Source: Pteria penguin (Eukaryota > Mollusca > Bivalvia > Pterioida > Pteriidae). Taken from it: a DNA stretch of 64,000 nucleotides. The position numbers and the translations under genes are program-made. Shown here piece after piece: positions 48,023 to 59,325 of the stretch; positions within the stretch are counted from its first letter, which is position 1, and every line of letters starts with the position of its first letter. The DNA lies in contig CM068586.1 of the NCBI GenBank assembly GCA_035048485.1, forward strand, positions 46,598,287 through 46,662,286. The letters run 5' to 3'. A model generated the notes under the pieces. That model searched no databases and was not told the DNA's origin. It saw only the letters and a program-made list of their open reading frames with translations.

Positions 48023-49707
48023 TGTTATATAGTAGTTTTTCCCCCATAGTAGTTTTCCCCTCGGAAAAATGGCTATATAGTAGTTTTTCCCCCATGGCGG
48101 AAAAACTACTATATAGTAGTCTTTCCCCCATAGTAGTTTTTCCCCCTTACGTAACGGTTTGGAAATTATACACGTTCGTTCTGTATTAGTCAGATAACAT
48201 TTTAAATACAAATGTACTATAGTAATAGCCTGTGGATCAAACCGATGGTGTTATGGTTAATGTGTTTCTAAATACTGTTAAGTGTTTTGTTTGTGCGTGT
48301 ATGTGTGTGTATTTATTTTTTGTTTTATATATTTATTTACAAGTCTTTCTTTTTATATATTTACCATAGTATGCTATTTTCTTCTATAATTTCATTGTGA
48401 AAATTGTCGTTTACTTGCGTATAGATGTCAATCATGACGTCAGGCTGTGACTCAAGATTTGATCCCAGGCAATTTTTCGTAATACAACATATTACGTAAA
48501 ATATGTATTTATCAATCAAAATGTTCCAATGACAAATATAAGAATTGAATGTGCAAGAATTCCTTGAACATTCAATTCCTAAATAAATTAAGACTGATGC
48601 ATTATATATATCAAAATATCGCTCATCATGTACAGAGTACATGATGAACATGAAAATAACAGAAGGGAATTCCACCCAGGTGTCTACGATTTGCAATCTA
48701 CGACAAGGCTTGTCTAGTCGCAGATGTTGTAAATCATGATCACAAGAATGCGATTTCCTTGTCCCTTACGCAAAGTATGAAAGGTTTCATCTAAAAGTAT
48801 TTATATGCTAAGTTTCAAAGCTCTACACACTTTTGTGTAGAAGATATAGTCAAGGTTAAAGTTCTTGAAAAGTAGGTCACACTTCAAGGTCAAGGTCATT
48901 AGGTCAAAAGTCTTGATCCCAAATTAAAGATCCTATCACAAGTAATCTATATATGAAGTTCAAAACCCCTTCTCCTTTTGGTACAAAAGATACAGCCAAA
49001 GTTTAAGTTTTTGAAAACGTAGAGCACCAAGGTCAAAGTCACTAGTTAAAAAATCATGGTCCCAAATAAAAGGTCATCACAAGAAAACTGTATGTGGAAT
49101 TTCAAAGCCTTGTACCTCTTGGTACAGACGATACAGTCAAGGTTTTTGCCACAGGCAAAGAGTCACAGACAGGCCAAAAACTAGATTCCCCCGAATTTCA
49201 TTCCGGGGGGCATAAAAACGAACTTGTTTTTCTTTTTTCCATTTGTATATATAGAGATTTCTCGGATTAAATGAAGATATCTCGAAAGAAATTCTAGTAT
49301 ATAAATATCTGTTCTAAATCTATGCATTTGTATTTGGAAAAGAGATTAAAATTGAAGACTTAAGAAAATGAGATATCTCTAAATTAATTGGATATATCTC
49401 CGTATAAAAAAATTGAGATATCTCTTTAAATAGAAATCTACTTATTTTTATTTTAACAAGGTAACAAGCTGGATTTACTTACATGTATGTGTGAAAAGAA
49501 AATCCGGAATTTCACATTGGGGGGAAAATCCACTATATAGTAGTTTTTCCCCGGGGAAAAATGGCTATAAGAGGGGGGAAAATGGCTATATAGCCAAATT
49601 TCCCCCGGGGAAAAAACTACTATATAGCCATTTTTCCGGGGGGAAAACTACTATATAGCCATTTTTCCGGGGGGGAAATGGCTAGGGGGAAAAACTACTA
49701 TATAACA
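48023..49707. mobile_element. Non-autonomous Ginger-like element, CCGG target duplication
   Basis: CCGG (48019-48022) then TGTTATATAGTAG; at the right CTACTATATAACA then CCGG (49708-49711). CCGG duplication and TGT...ACA-type ends are the published signature of Ginger1 DNA transposons. Both ends carry clusters of direct and inverted TATAGTAG-TTTTTCCCCC modules (48025-48148 and 49512-49707), so each end folds back on itself. The 1.35-kb interior has no transposase; it includes a GGTCAAGGTCA-type dispersed repeat (about 48850-49210) and a GAGATATCTC-rich stretch (49255-49435). Confidence 0.75.
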
Positions 49708-50033
49708 CCGGACCTGATTCGTCAAATATCTACTGGTACCGGGCCAGTTGTACTAAAATCTGGTAAAGGACCTAGTGGACTAATATCTACGGGTAGGAGA
49801 CTAGATAGGCGAATATCTAATGGTGTCTGATCTACAGCTAATTGACTGATATCCACTGGTACGGGAGTAGATAAGCCAATATCTACTGGTGTCGGACCTA
49901 GTGGACTAATATCTACTGGTGCGGGAGTAGATAGGTGAAGATCTACCGGTGTCTGACCTATAGCCCAGTGGGTCAAGTATACTTGTATGGATCCAGTAGG
50001 GCCAGATCGACCGGTATGGACCCATTAAGATTA

Positions 50034-50274
50034 GGGGGAATTTCACTAAAGGTCGTGAGCCCAAAAGCAGACGTAAACCTTGCTAAGAAATATTTGTCTC
50101 ATTCCTTAAATGTTCCAAACGTAACGTACACCTTTTAAAACGTTTACCAATGTAATTACGTATGAATATACACTTCATAATGGACATGAAATTCAATGGA
50201 CGTACTTGTAAATTGAGTCTCAATGTTTACGTCAACGTCTACGTTTGGGCTTACGACCTTTAGTGAAACTCCCC
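50034..50274. mobile_element. MITE, 241 bp, ~40-bp terminal inverted repeats
   Basis: GGGGGAATTTCACTAAAGGT then CGTGAGCCCAAA on the left is inverted on the right (GGGGAGTTTCACTAAAGGTC then GTAAGCCCAAACG on the other strand). The flanks (ATTA and ATAG) allow a TA target duplication, but this is uncertain. Non-coding. Confidence 0.7.
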
Positions 50275-50390
50275 ATAGATCTTTTAGCAGGTACCCAGTG
50301 TGGTCAGGTCTACTGGTAAGGGACCCAGAGGGGTCAGGTCTGCTGGTAAGGGACCTTGTGGGGTCAGGCCTTCTGGTAAGGGACCCACTT

Positions 50391-51852
50391 TCAACCTAGG
50401 GCGGATGCGAAAAAGGCAGTATTAAGCAGAAGGCTTTACCGAGGCGCGTAGCGCCGAAAGGGGCAAGATGCAGGAGGGGACTGGTTGGGGTACGAGGTCC
50501 TCCCCGGAAAATTTTCGGGAAAATGATTATTCTTCTTATACATGTTCCAGTTTTTATATTTTGTAAAAAGAAAAAAAAAAACACATAGAATTGTACTGTT
50601 TTACGCTGCGAATGAAATCAAAATGTAAATAAAAATGTCATAATTTCCAGCTTATTGGTAAACTTTTACAAAAATCTTACTGTTAATTTTTATTTGTGAA
50701 ACTTATCTTCACAGTCTTAGACAGATTAAATTTTCTTTATAAGAATAAAAATATTAGAAATATTAATCTAAAATCGCCTCTTAAGTGTGAAATCATGTGA
50801 TACACAGTAGTACGATTAACCGGAATGCCGTCTATAACTGAAAAGTCCTTATTTAAAAAAAAACCCGAATTCCACCGAAATGCCCGTTATTTCTTTATAA
50901 AGATCTACATGTTTTATTTATCTATTATATATAATTATACATCAAATCTGTAAAACGAAAAACTGAAGCAAATAGAGTTGTATTATTTTACAATGAGAAG
51001 GAAATCAAAAATGTAAAAAGAAAATCTTATAACTAATTCTTATTTTTAAACTTATATAAAAATCTTATTGTTATTTCTTATTTGTGAAACTTACCTTCAC
51101 AGTTTGCGACTGATTCTGTTTTCCTCATAAGAATGAAAAAGATTTTTCTAAAATCGCATCTAAGTGTGAAATCACTTTATGTTTCATGTCATTTGCATCA
51201 CAATAGGCTTGGTAGTGGAATTACATGAATTTCAAAATTAATTAAATATATCATCACCCAAGGAAGGCATAAATTATGGGGTATTTCGGTTGATACATAA
51301 TGCATTTCGGTTTCTCTAAGAGTTTTTCCGGTTTTAAAGGGCATTCCGGTTAATCGTACTACCCATGCTTAAAGCGCTTTTTAAAATTAGTTCTCAAATG
51401 CGGAAAAGAACGTGGAAAAGTCCGACATGAAATAGCTTAGAGAAATGCAATTTTCTCACTGAATTTTATGTATCTTAAATTGAAACTAAAGAATATTCTA
51501 ATCTTGTCATAATTATCATTCTAAATGATAAGCATAAATAAGAATAACATTTTGAAAATATTATATCTCTGCGTACAGTCGGATTTTCCAGTTCTTATCA
51601 ACGTACCAATTTTAGTAAGCACCACGAGTTGCAGAACAAGAGCTTTCCCAATTTTTCTGTTCGTGACATTAGAATAGATAAGAATGATGAAATTCACGGG
51701 TTTGAAAAGAATGCATAGAAGATTAAATCAGAATCAATCGACAGAGAATTGTGCGCACGGGCGGATGGGGAAATGTCAATGTCCGGGGTGGGGGCACCGC
51801 GGAAGGCTTCTCTGAGGCGAGTTTATTTTAATGACTCATGTTTATTTGAATG
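50391..51852. other. Dispersed GC-rich repeat fragment, then AT-rich DNA
   Basis: 50398-50525 is GC-rich (GAGGCGCGTAGCGCCGAAAG, then a CCTCCCCGGAAAATTTTCGG block) and looks like the end of a non-autonomous transposon family, unidentified. Two stretches, 50620-50780 and 51000-51180, repeat each other loosely (TTTACAAAAATCTTACTGTT against TATAAAAATCTTATTGTTAT), so part of the region is an old duplication. No gene. Confidence 0.45.
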
Positions 51853-52450
51853 TTCTAGAAGGATTTCAGTTTTAAATCAGTTACCCCTCGTTACAGTTCT
51901 AGTGAGATTTCAGTTTTAAATCAGTTACCTCTCGTTACAGTTCTAGCATGATTTCAATTTTAAATCAGTTACCCCTCGTTACTGTTCTAGTAGGATTTCA
52001 ATTTTAAATCAGTTACCTCTCGTTACAGTTCTAGTAGGATTTCAGTTTTAAATCAGTTACCCCTCGTTACAGTTCTAGTGGGATTTCAGTTTTAAATCAG
52101 TTACCCCTCGTTACACTTCTAGTAGGATTTCAGTTTTAAATCAGTTACCCCTCGTTACAGTTCTAGTGGGATTTCAGCTTTAAATCAGTTACCCCTCGTT
52201 ACAGTTCTAGTGGGATTTCAGCTTTAAATCAGTTACCCCTCGTTACAGTTCTAGTGGGATTTCAGTTTTAAATCAGTTACCCCTCGTTACAGTTCTAGTG
52301 GGATTTCAGCTTTAAATCAGTTACCCCTCGTTACAGTTTTAGTGGGATTTTAGCTTTAAATCAGTTACCCCTCGTTACAGTTCTAGTGGGATTTCAGTTT
52401 TAAATCAGTTACCCATTGTTACAGTTCTAGTGGGATTTCAGTTTTAAATC
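51853..52450. repeat. 44-bp minisatellite, about 13.6 copies
   Basis: The unit is GGGATTTCAGTTTTAAATCA followed by GTTACCCCTCGTTACAGTTC and TAGT. Copies are highly similar, with only a few variant sites (CAGCTTTAAA for CAGTTTTAAA), so the array is homogeneous and probably young. Confidence 0.95.
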
Positions 52451-53922
52451 ACGTTTAAAGACGTCCCTGGTCTGAGCAAAGCCTTATAAGCAAGAGATAG
52501 AGAGACTCAGAGAGAGAGAGAGAGAGAGAGATGTGCAACAGATTGTTGCAACCCCCTCCCTAAAAAAGGTCATTTTCAACCCATTTTAAGACTGCAACCC
52601 CTCCCTTCCGAACCGAATACAGCAAAACATGTCATGGAAGACGTCAATTCTTCTCCCCCCCCCCCTCCCCGTGTCAAAAATGTCTACATCCGCCTGTGGA
52701 CAATGAGTAATTTGCAGCTGCTGTATCTGAGGGTGTTGAAGATAAAAATTATAAAGCATTATAACTACAAGAATGCGTCCTCTATTACATATGGTAGGAA
52801 AGTCAAAGCCATTAGTTTTCTGCAGTAGTAAAAATCAGGGAAGACTTTGAAAAGAAAAAAAAAACCCAATCTGATTGGCGATATAGGAAAAATAACAAAA
52901 CCCAATAATCCAGACAGGAAGTCGGTAAAAATTGAGGCGTAGTATATATGGTATTGGCCTGAAAGGATGCTGGAAATTTTGAGAATATAGTATGTGTGGT
53001 ATGTTTGATTGCGGCTATCGAAGTTTTAGGTACATCTAACCCCCCTCCCCCCCCCCCCTTTTCAAAAACAAACAAACAAACACCTGTAAATTTCTTTGAT
53101 CAGTGGCAAAAATAATCCAGCTCTGAATATTGGCAAACAAAAATGTCTGGCTTGCAAAAAAAAAAAAAAAATAATAATAATAATAATAATGATAATAATA
53201 AATGTATATTCATTTTTTAAAACTAAAATTGAAGTACCGGTTTTTTATGTTGTCATGCCATTAATGTCACATTTTTCTTTGTACCTGCAGCACCAAAAAA
53301 GAAACTCTAAGTTGACATATAGGAATTTAATTTGTATATTACACATTCAACAAGTAATAATACAGTCTATTATTTTTAACTTGACCTCAGTGAAATCTTT
53401 GGGCATGATAGAATAGATTTTATTTACGTTTCAAAGCCAAGAATATTTGATCCCAACAGATTCAGAATAGATCGTTACATGAATTAAAACAAAATAATTG
53501 GTGAACTTTGACCTACTTTACCGCTAAAACGACATCCTTAAAATACTATTTACACCCCCCCCCCCCCCACACACACACACACACCTCCCCGGATTTCAAA
53601 ACACCGTTTTCACAGATAATTTGTTAAATTATGTATATCTATCTTTTGTGAAAGTGGCGTATTGTATCCTGTGGGAAACAATGTTTAACTGAAAAAAACT
53701 TTAGTCTTCGTTTTCTATTGATAAGAATAGTAAAGCACATTTCGACCAAACATTAGATTTATTACGCAAGATTTACCTAGTCCGACGGCAGATTTAGGTG
53801 TGAACTCTTTCAAACATTATCAAATAATTTCTTCTTTCTATTTCTTACTTTGAATTTTCAACTTTCACGTCTTATCTTAACCAGAGTTTTGTTTTGTTTT
53901 GTTTGTTTTTTGAAAGTAAAAT
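52451..53922. other. No recognised gene; several simple repeats
   Basis: (AG)n at 52509-52531, C-tracts at 52656-52672 and 53041-53059, A-tract plus (TAA)n at 53156-53200, C-tract plus (AC)n at 53553-53584. The frames that cross them are chance. Confidence 0.5.
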
Positions 53923-53990
53923 ACAAAGACATACAACACCAGGGACGTATAGATATATACGTCCCTGACAACACGTGCTGTATGTCTTTG
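53923..53990. repeat. Nested palindrome
   Basis: Core CAGGGACGTATAGATATATA then CGTCCCTG, enclosed by outer arms CAAAGACATACAACAC and GTGCTGTATGTCTTTG. The core is related to palindromes at 11408-11435 and, more loosely, to those at 20707 and 54247. Confidence 0.7.
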
Positions 53991-54042
53991 CAAAATTTAA
54001 AATATAAGGGAAATATTTTTATTAACAAATTAATTACAAGAC

Positions 54043-54110
54043 AGGGGCGGATTCAAGTGAGCGCCCCTCCGCCCCCCGGCAGCGCCGATCAAAAAAAAAA
54101 AAAAATGGAG
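54043..54110 (+). mobile_element. Solo or truncated hAT-type MITE end
   Basis: CAGGGGCGGATTCAAGTGAG resembles the ends of the four intact MITEs. No matching right end was found. Confidence 0.4.
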
Positions 54111-54246
54111 ACAGGGAGAAAAGAAAAAGAGAAAAGAGGAAAAAAAAAGAATTATAATGGGGCGAAGGGAGGCAAAGCGAACTCGCAGTCGGATCTCGAA
54201 TCAACGAGAACCTGTCAACAACAACAACACAATCATGTCAGACATA

Positions 54247-54282
54247 CCAGAGACATATATACATGTGTATATATGGCTCTGG
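54247..54282. repeat. 36-bp palindrome
   Basis: CCAGAGACATATATACATGT then GTATATATGGCTCTGG: all but one pair match across the centre. A shortened relative is at 54785-54810 (AGAGCCATATATACACATGT and CTCT). Confidence 0.7.
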
Positions 54283-54914
54283 ACATACGAAGTTTCTTCA
54301 AACAATCAACGAAAAGGTGTGTATAAATCTGTATTAATTTCTATAATAAAAAATGGTTATTCATTAATTTTTATTTCATTTATCATTGAAAATTATCACC
54401 AGCTTGATCTCAATATTTCAAGAAATTCCCTCGTCAGATATTGCGAAACTGATCAGCTGTTTGGACGCCATTTTGTATTTTAAATAATATTTGCATATAG
54501 AGTTTGCCCATGTGATGTCACACTACTAGCATTAGTGGCCATGTTGGAGTACAACTCTCGGACTTTTTCCATCTCTACCATGTAAACTTCACTAAATTTC
54601 TGAGAAATTAACTATTTATCAGGGTAGATTTCGTGACTTCAGTCTTACTTAATCAGTAAATATAATCAATTAGTTGAAAATTTTCTGTAAAACATTTAGA
54701 TATACAAAAATTGACGATCTTGCATTTTGAAATTGCTATAAAGCGGTGTTTTAATTCATACTGTAAATGAAGGTATATCTATTCAGAGCCATATATACAC
54801 ATGTCTCTGATCTATTCCATATGTCATTTTAATTCTTTTATTTTCAAATCATCGAAAAAGTTAAAATTCAATTGCACAGTGTTCTGGGTCCCTGATCAGC
54901 TGTTCGATACGCCA

Positions 54915-54965
54915 TTTCATGGGCGGATCTAGAAATTTTTAAAAGGGGGGGGGGGGGGTCGGCAT
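54915..54965 (+). mobile_element. Truncated hAT-type MITE end
   Basis: CATGGGCGGATCTAGAAATT followed by TTTAAAA and a G14 tract. Resembles the left half of the 8676 and 18451 elements; the right half is absent. Confidence 0.45.
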
Positions 54966-55084
54966 TTTCCCGCAAAATCAACATTACTTTATTTTATGAA
55001 ATTGCAGCATAATTTTGATTACTATGGCTTAAAAATCATTTTACACATGTGCCATAATAAACAAGATGTGTTTGTGAAACGCAA

Positions 55085-55460
55085 TGCCACTGACGGCAAC
55101 AAAGTCCGGAAAAAGCTATTTTTAGCCTCAAGGTCACAATGCCATTGACCTTGGTGTCATTTGATAGGGCTTTATTAGTTGAGTATGAATGCTAAATATG
55201 AAGTTTCTATCAGACAGAGGAGCAGGCGTGGTGTAGTGGTTAAGCGCTTGGCTTGCGGCGCCGACGATCCGGGTTCGATTCCTGGGTTGCGCCACTATGT
55301 TTAAGAGGTTGGTAACCTCCTGCTTCCATGTCGCGATATAACTGAAATATTGTTGAAAGCGACGTAAAACACCAATCAACCAACCAACCATCTATCAGAC
55401 AGACAAACAGACAAATAGACAGGACAAAACAATATGTCCCCGATGATTCGATCCGGGGCA
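55085..55460 (+). repeat. Dispersed CAAGGTCAC/GACAGAC repeat carrying a SINE-A
   Basis: AGCCTCAAGGTCACAATGCC leads to AAATATGAAGTTTCTATCAG, is interrupted by the SINE at 55218-55387, then resumes with ACAGACAAACAGACAAATAG and ends at CGATTCGATCCGGGGCATAAAAA-like sequence. A relative is at 48850-49210. Confidence 0.65.
55218..55387 (+). repeat. SINE-A, full length, 12-bp perfect target duplication
   Basis: The tRNA-derived head has an A box (GTGGTGTAGTGGTTAAGCGC) and a B box (GGGTTCGATTCCTGG). The body continues GCGCCACTATGTTTAAGAGG and GTTGAAAGCGACGTAAAAC and ends in CAACCAACCAACCA. TCTATCAGACAG flanks it exactly (55206-55217 and 55388-55399), as expected from target-primed insertion by a partner LINE. 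The clean duplication marks a recent insertion. Confidence 0.9.
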
Positions 55461-56336
55461 TAAAAATGTACTTCTCCTGTGACTGGGTACTATCATAGGT
55501 ACTACTAGCCTGTCCAACCCCGTCGGTCAGGCTAATATTTTAGGTAAATCCTCTCACTCTACACTAAAGAAGAACCTCAATATCATGGGGGCGAATCAAA
55601 TAGTCTTTATTATAGGAGCAGTCCGTTACTATGCCAAAAATTATGAGAGAATGCCGAGTTTTTTATACAATAATTAAGATTTTCGAGTATTTAAATTACA
55701 ATATAACATATAAAGGGTTTTATTCTAAGGCTATTTAATTTGCCTTTCGAACACTCTCTACCTCATTACATACAGCAAATTCAAAAAGACGTGATCCGTC
55801 GACAACTGTACTATTTTTACCAAGTCGGGTATTGAGTGACATAACATATTGTTGAGTATTATTTCTTATACATTATTTGAATATTTCATATGTTAGAAAT
55901 GACTTTAATGCACTTCATCAATCAACAACACATAAAAAGAAAGTACGTATAATGCATGTAATTATCTACAATGCTACTTTTAGTTGACATTAATCCACAA
56001 ATTCTGGGAGCAAAAACGGTTAAACGCAAAAATGTGGGAGGCATCCTAATCACAGCTTTACATATCGCTTTATTAGAACACGTACATGTACTTTAAACGT
56101 GTATGTTTGAAATTATTGCGTAAGCGTGCATCGGCATATCGTATAGCATATTGCGATGCACTTGCTCAAAATTAGTATTGCGATATAATCCCTATACGGT
56201 TTTGTCTTTTTATAGCTTGCGATACTGCTTAAAACTTTTGGGTCAATAGAATCTAAAGTTATAATGTACAATACATTAAGATTACTGGCATTTTAACTGC
56301 AAATGTTCAAAACGTAATACGAAAGTGAATAAAGTC
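55461..56336. other. AT-rich DNA without recognised genes
   Basis: No coding, tandem or TE signal was seen. Confidence 0.4.
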
Positions 56337-56780
56337 ATATATCTGTGGCACTCACGACAATGTATCACAGTGATCATGCATGGGTCCCTGAAATTTAGAG
56401 GTGAGACCAACACCCGAGCTAAAAAACTTTTACGCGTGTTCGATTCTAAGCCTGTATTCAAACTCTAAACCCCTACTCACTCTTGAGTTTGAGTATGGGT
56501 GAGGTTATAATCTTGACGCTTTCGATCCCGATTCCTGTGAGTGCATACAAGCACGGTTCTGGATATGGTCTTATCTGCGGCCGATTTTGAAATTTTTGAG
56601 AACATACTCGAGATTGGAGCACGCTGTCATGCTCCAGATATTCTATAACCTCGATAAACTTCGAGTTCGAGCACATAGTCACTTCGGAGCACCGAGTCGT
56701 GCTCTAAAATGTTTTATAAAGGTTCTGTTGGGGGAGTGAACGTCTCCTGTTTAACTAGCCACACCGCCACGAATGTCCAA
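56337..56780 (+). repeat. Dispersed repeat copy with a ~320-bp hairpin-rich insertion
   Basis: GGTCCCTGAAATTTAGAGGT then GAGACCA (to about 56410) and GGAGTGAACGTCTCCTGTTT (from about 56732) are contiguous in the inverse copy at 59195-59325, so the DNA between is an insertion. It contains the hairpins GGAGCACGCTGTCATGCTCC and GAGCACCGAGTCGTGCTC. Confidence 0.6.
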
Positions 56781-57625
56781 AACATACAAGCTTACATATT
56801 ATTACCCTCTGTACGTAACATTGAATACGACGAAACACTGTAAAGAAAAGGTCATAGCCACACACAACATATGAAGAGGGCGCAGTAACATTTTAGTGCT
56901 ATGAATTAAAAACTCCTATAAATATTTACCTAACCGTTCTTACACCTAACTTTATCGTCTTAGTCCTACAAAATTCGGAAAATACTTTGTACATTTTAAG
57001 TCTAGATTTACCAATTTTAATCTCATTTCTACACTCAAATAAGTAATTAGATTGTATATGCATAAACATATTGAGACGGTTTTCATAAAAGTTCATAAAG
57101 TTTAAGGAAATTCGGGCGAATTTTTTCATATGTCGACGCATCACGCTTTATAGGGAGGTTGTCATGTTCCAAGTTTTAAGGCAATTGGATCTTTATCAAT
57201 ATCATTAAAGAATAGGCATGGTTTGAATAGAAATCTCTCATTTACAATACAGAAAAAAAAAAGAAATATAACTTATCGAAGCGACTCTTTGTCCACTCAA
57301 TGAGTCTGCTCCCCCCAAAAAAAACCGACCATTTTGATTTGCCCCCCCCCCCCCCCCCCCTGAATATGTAGCATCAAGGGGTATAAAAGTTAAACTTACC
57401 ATTTTCATTCACCTTTATATTATTTTATATGCATATATTTTCTTTATGTCCGTCTGACGGTTACATAATTGCAAAACATGGCCACTCATCATGTGTAAAC
57501 TTGCCTCATTGATCGGGAGTTTTACTATGTTGCATTGCATCTCGCAGAGCAATTAATAAAATTTGACAATTCTAAACCGTTAAAACGACAAACCTTATCC
57601 GGCGAGCAGCTGTAGACAGCATGCA
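56781..57625. other. AT-rich DNA without recognised genes
   Basis: A C18 tract at about 57343-57360 and a GAAAAAAAAAAGAAATATA stretch. No gene. Confidence 0.4.
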
Positions 57626-57629
57626 CCGG

Positions 57630-57875
57630 TGTTATAGAGTGACGCTTCCCCCATAGCCAGACTTCCCCCCGGAAGTCTCACTCTAGAGTGAGGCTTCCCC
57701 CCTAGGGGGAACTCTCACTCTAGAGCCAGGCTTCCCCCTTGCGTATTTTAGAGTGAGGCTTCCCCCCTAGGGGGAAGTCTCACTCTAGAGCCAGGCTTCC
57801 CCCTTGCGTATTAATTATCCAAGGGAGGAAGCCTCACTCTAGAGCCAGGCTGCTCCCTTGTATGTTATAGAATGT
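57630..57875. repeat. Ginger left terminal region, array of fold-back modules
   Basis: About eight copies, in both orientations, of a module GAGTGAGGCTTCCCCC, separated by CTAGAGCCAGGCTTCCCCCT and TGCGTATT. Neighbouring inverse modules form perfect hairpins, such as GCTTCCCCCCTAGGGGGAAG. Same plan as the ends of the 48023 element but with different words. Confidence 0.75.
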
Positions 57876-58399
57876 CCCATTTTAGTAGTAGTAATGAAAT
57901 CTTCTCCTAGCGCTTTTGTTGAAATGTGTTGAAATTATCGGAACGATTTACCTTTGTACGTCCGTTGGTCCTATATTTGTACATGTATGGTGATACGTTC
58001 ATAACAGCTTGTAAGATAGATACTAAACCATTCAGCCCGGGATTTACCTGATTTTTATTAGTCAGGTGATATTAATTTAAAAGAGAAATCAAATATAAAG
58101 TTCATATTGGACATAAAATAGCGAAAAGGCATATTTGAAAATATGAAAATCAACATTAATTCTGACCTACATATATGCATGCACTTCACGTGTGGTACGG
58201 ATTGAGAAAATAAGACGGATTGCGAAGCAAAAATGGTCTGTGAAATAACAATGACCGTCGGTTTATCTGCCTTTTTGACAGCATGTTTGTCCTTTTTTTT
58301 TTCTATCAAAAACGATGTTAATTTAAACGATATCTTTAAAAACTAAAATTTGTTATGATTATTTTTAAGGACTTTTTTTTAAAGGAAATTAAACATTTA

Positions 58400-58880
58400 T
58401 TCCAAAAGATGCATGGAGGTGGGCGGTTTACTGGTTTCAGCATGTCTGTCTGTCTGTCTGTCTGTTTGTCCGTCCGTCCGTCCGAATTTATGTCCGTTGC
58501 ATGGTATTTCTTTCATCTTTTGAGCTATCATGATATGATGATGCTTCATACAATTGCTGCTCATGACCTGAAGATGACCATGTAAAGGTAAAAGTTCAAA
58601 GTCAAATTTGCAATTGGTTTGTCAAAATGGTTTCTCAGTGATGTCTCTTAACTTTTGAACTATGATAGTGATACTTCAAATATATGTTTCTAATGACCTG
58701 AGGATGACCCCTATCAATTTTGAGATGAAAAGATCAAAGGTCATGGAGATCAAATTCGCAATTTCTTCGCTTCTTAGCACCATTTCTTCGCTTTTTCGCA
58801 TCATTTCTTCATATCATTTGTTTGCCATGTGACACAGCTTCTTCGTATCGTTGCTTCGCTTCTTCACGTCCACACATTGT
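58400..58880 (+). repeat. Dispersed repeat with TGTC/GTCC microsatellite
   Basis: (TGTC)n then (GTCC)n at 58443-58483, followed by blocks of ATGATGATGCTTCA, TGACCTGAAGATGACC and AAAGTTCAAAGTC, then TTTCTTCGCTTCTTAGCACC-type repeats at 58755-58870. A common repeat style in mollusc DNA. It probably inserted in the 5' part of the Ginger element. Confidence 0.5.
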
Positions 58881-59194
58881 ATGTCAAAGAAGCGATGTCT
58901 CTTAAGGAACAACGTAGAAAAATGGCACTTGTTGCAAGATGATCCGTAAAATGTCAAATCACGAAAAATAATTCTTCAAATGAAAAGATTTTAACAACAT
59001 TTGGTATAATAGATAGAGGATTTGTACAGACAAAGATAACATCAGACACTTCTCCATAAATTTTCCCGCGGAAGGTTTGACTTGAGTGTTATTATACCGT
59101 TTTCCTGATGTTATGTGGTTGTGACACTTTCTATGCAGTGTTTGTTCACATTCATGTGTATATACAGTTTTGGATTATATCTGTTTCGTCTGTA

Positions 59195-59325
59195 TGTAAG
59201 GGCATTCACTAGCCAAACAGGAGACGCTCACTCTTCCCGGGCACCTGGTCTCACCTCTGAATTTCAGGGGTCCGTGAATGTCCACTGTGGTACATTGTTG
59301 TTCGTGCCATAGTCATGTGACACCA
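59195..59325 (-). repeat. Dispersed repeat, intact copy
   Basis: Minus-strand copy of the repeat at 56337-56780 without the insertion: CCCCTGAAATTCAGAGGTGA, GACCAGGTGCCCGGGAAGAG, TGAGCGTCTCCTGTTT. Confidence 0.6.

Larger units (their letters stand above)
47550..50390. repeat. 30-bp minisatellite split by three insertions
   Basis: The unit reads GGTACCGGACCTAATGGACC then AAAATCTACT. Copies are recognisable at 47883-48018, 49712-50025 and 50285-50392, with degenerate units at 47555-47615. The array is broken by a SINE-B (47622-47876), a Ginger-like element (48023-49707) and a MITE (50034-50274). Because 30 is a multiple of three, the minus strand reads as repeated PVDISPLGPT-like decapeptides; this is judged a by-product of the period. 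Confidence 0.8.

Noticed and set aside
49722..49976. PVDISPLGPT-like decapeptide repeat protein on the minus strand
   Set aside because: It exists because the minisatellite unit is 30 bp; it is broken by insertions and units decay without regard to codon position.
56395..56460. tRNA gene suggested by GTGTTCGATTCTAAG
   Set aside because: A B-box-like word is present, but no A box at the right distance and no acceptor-stem pairing could be made.
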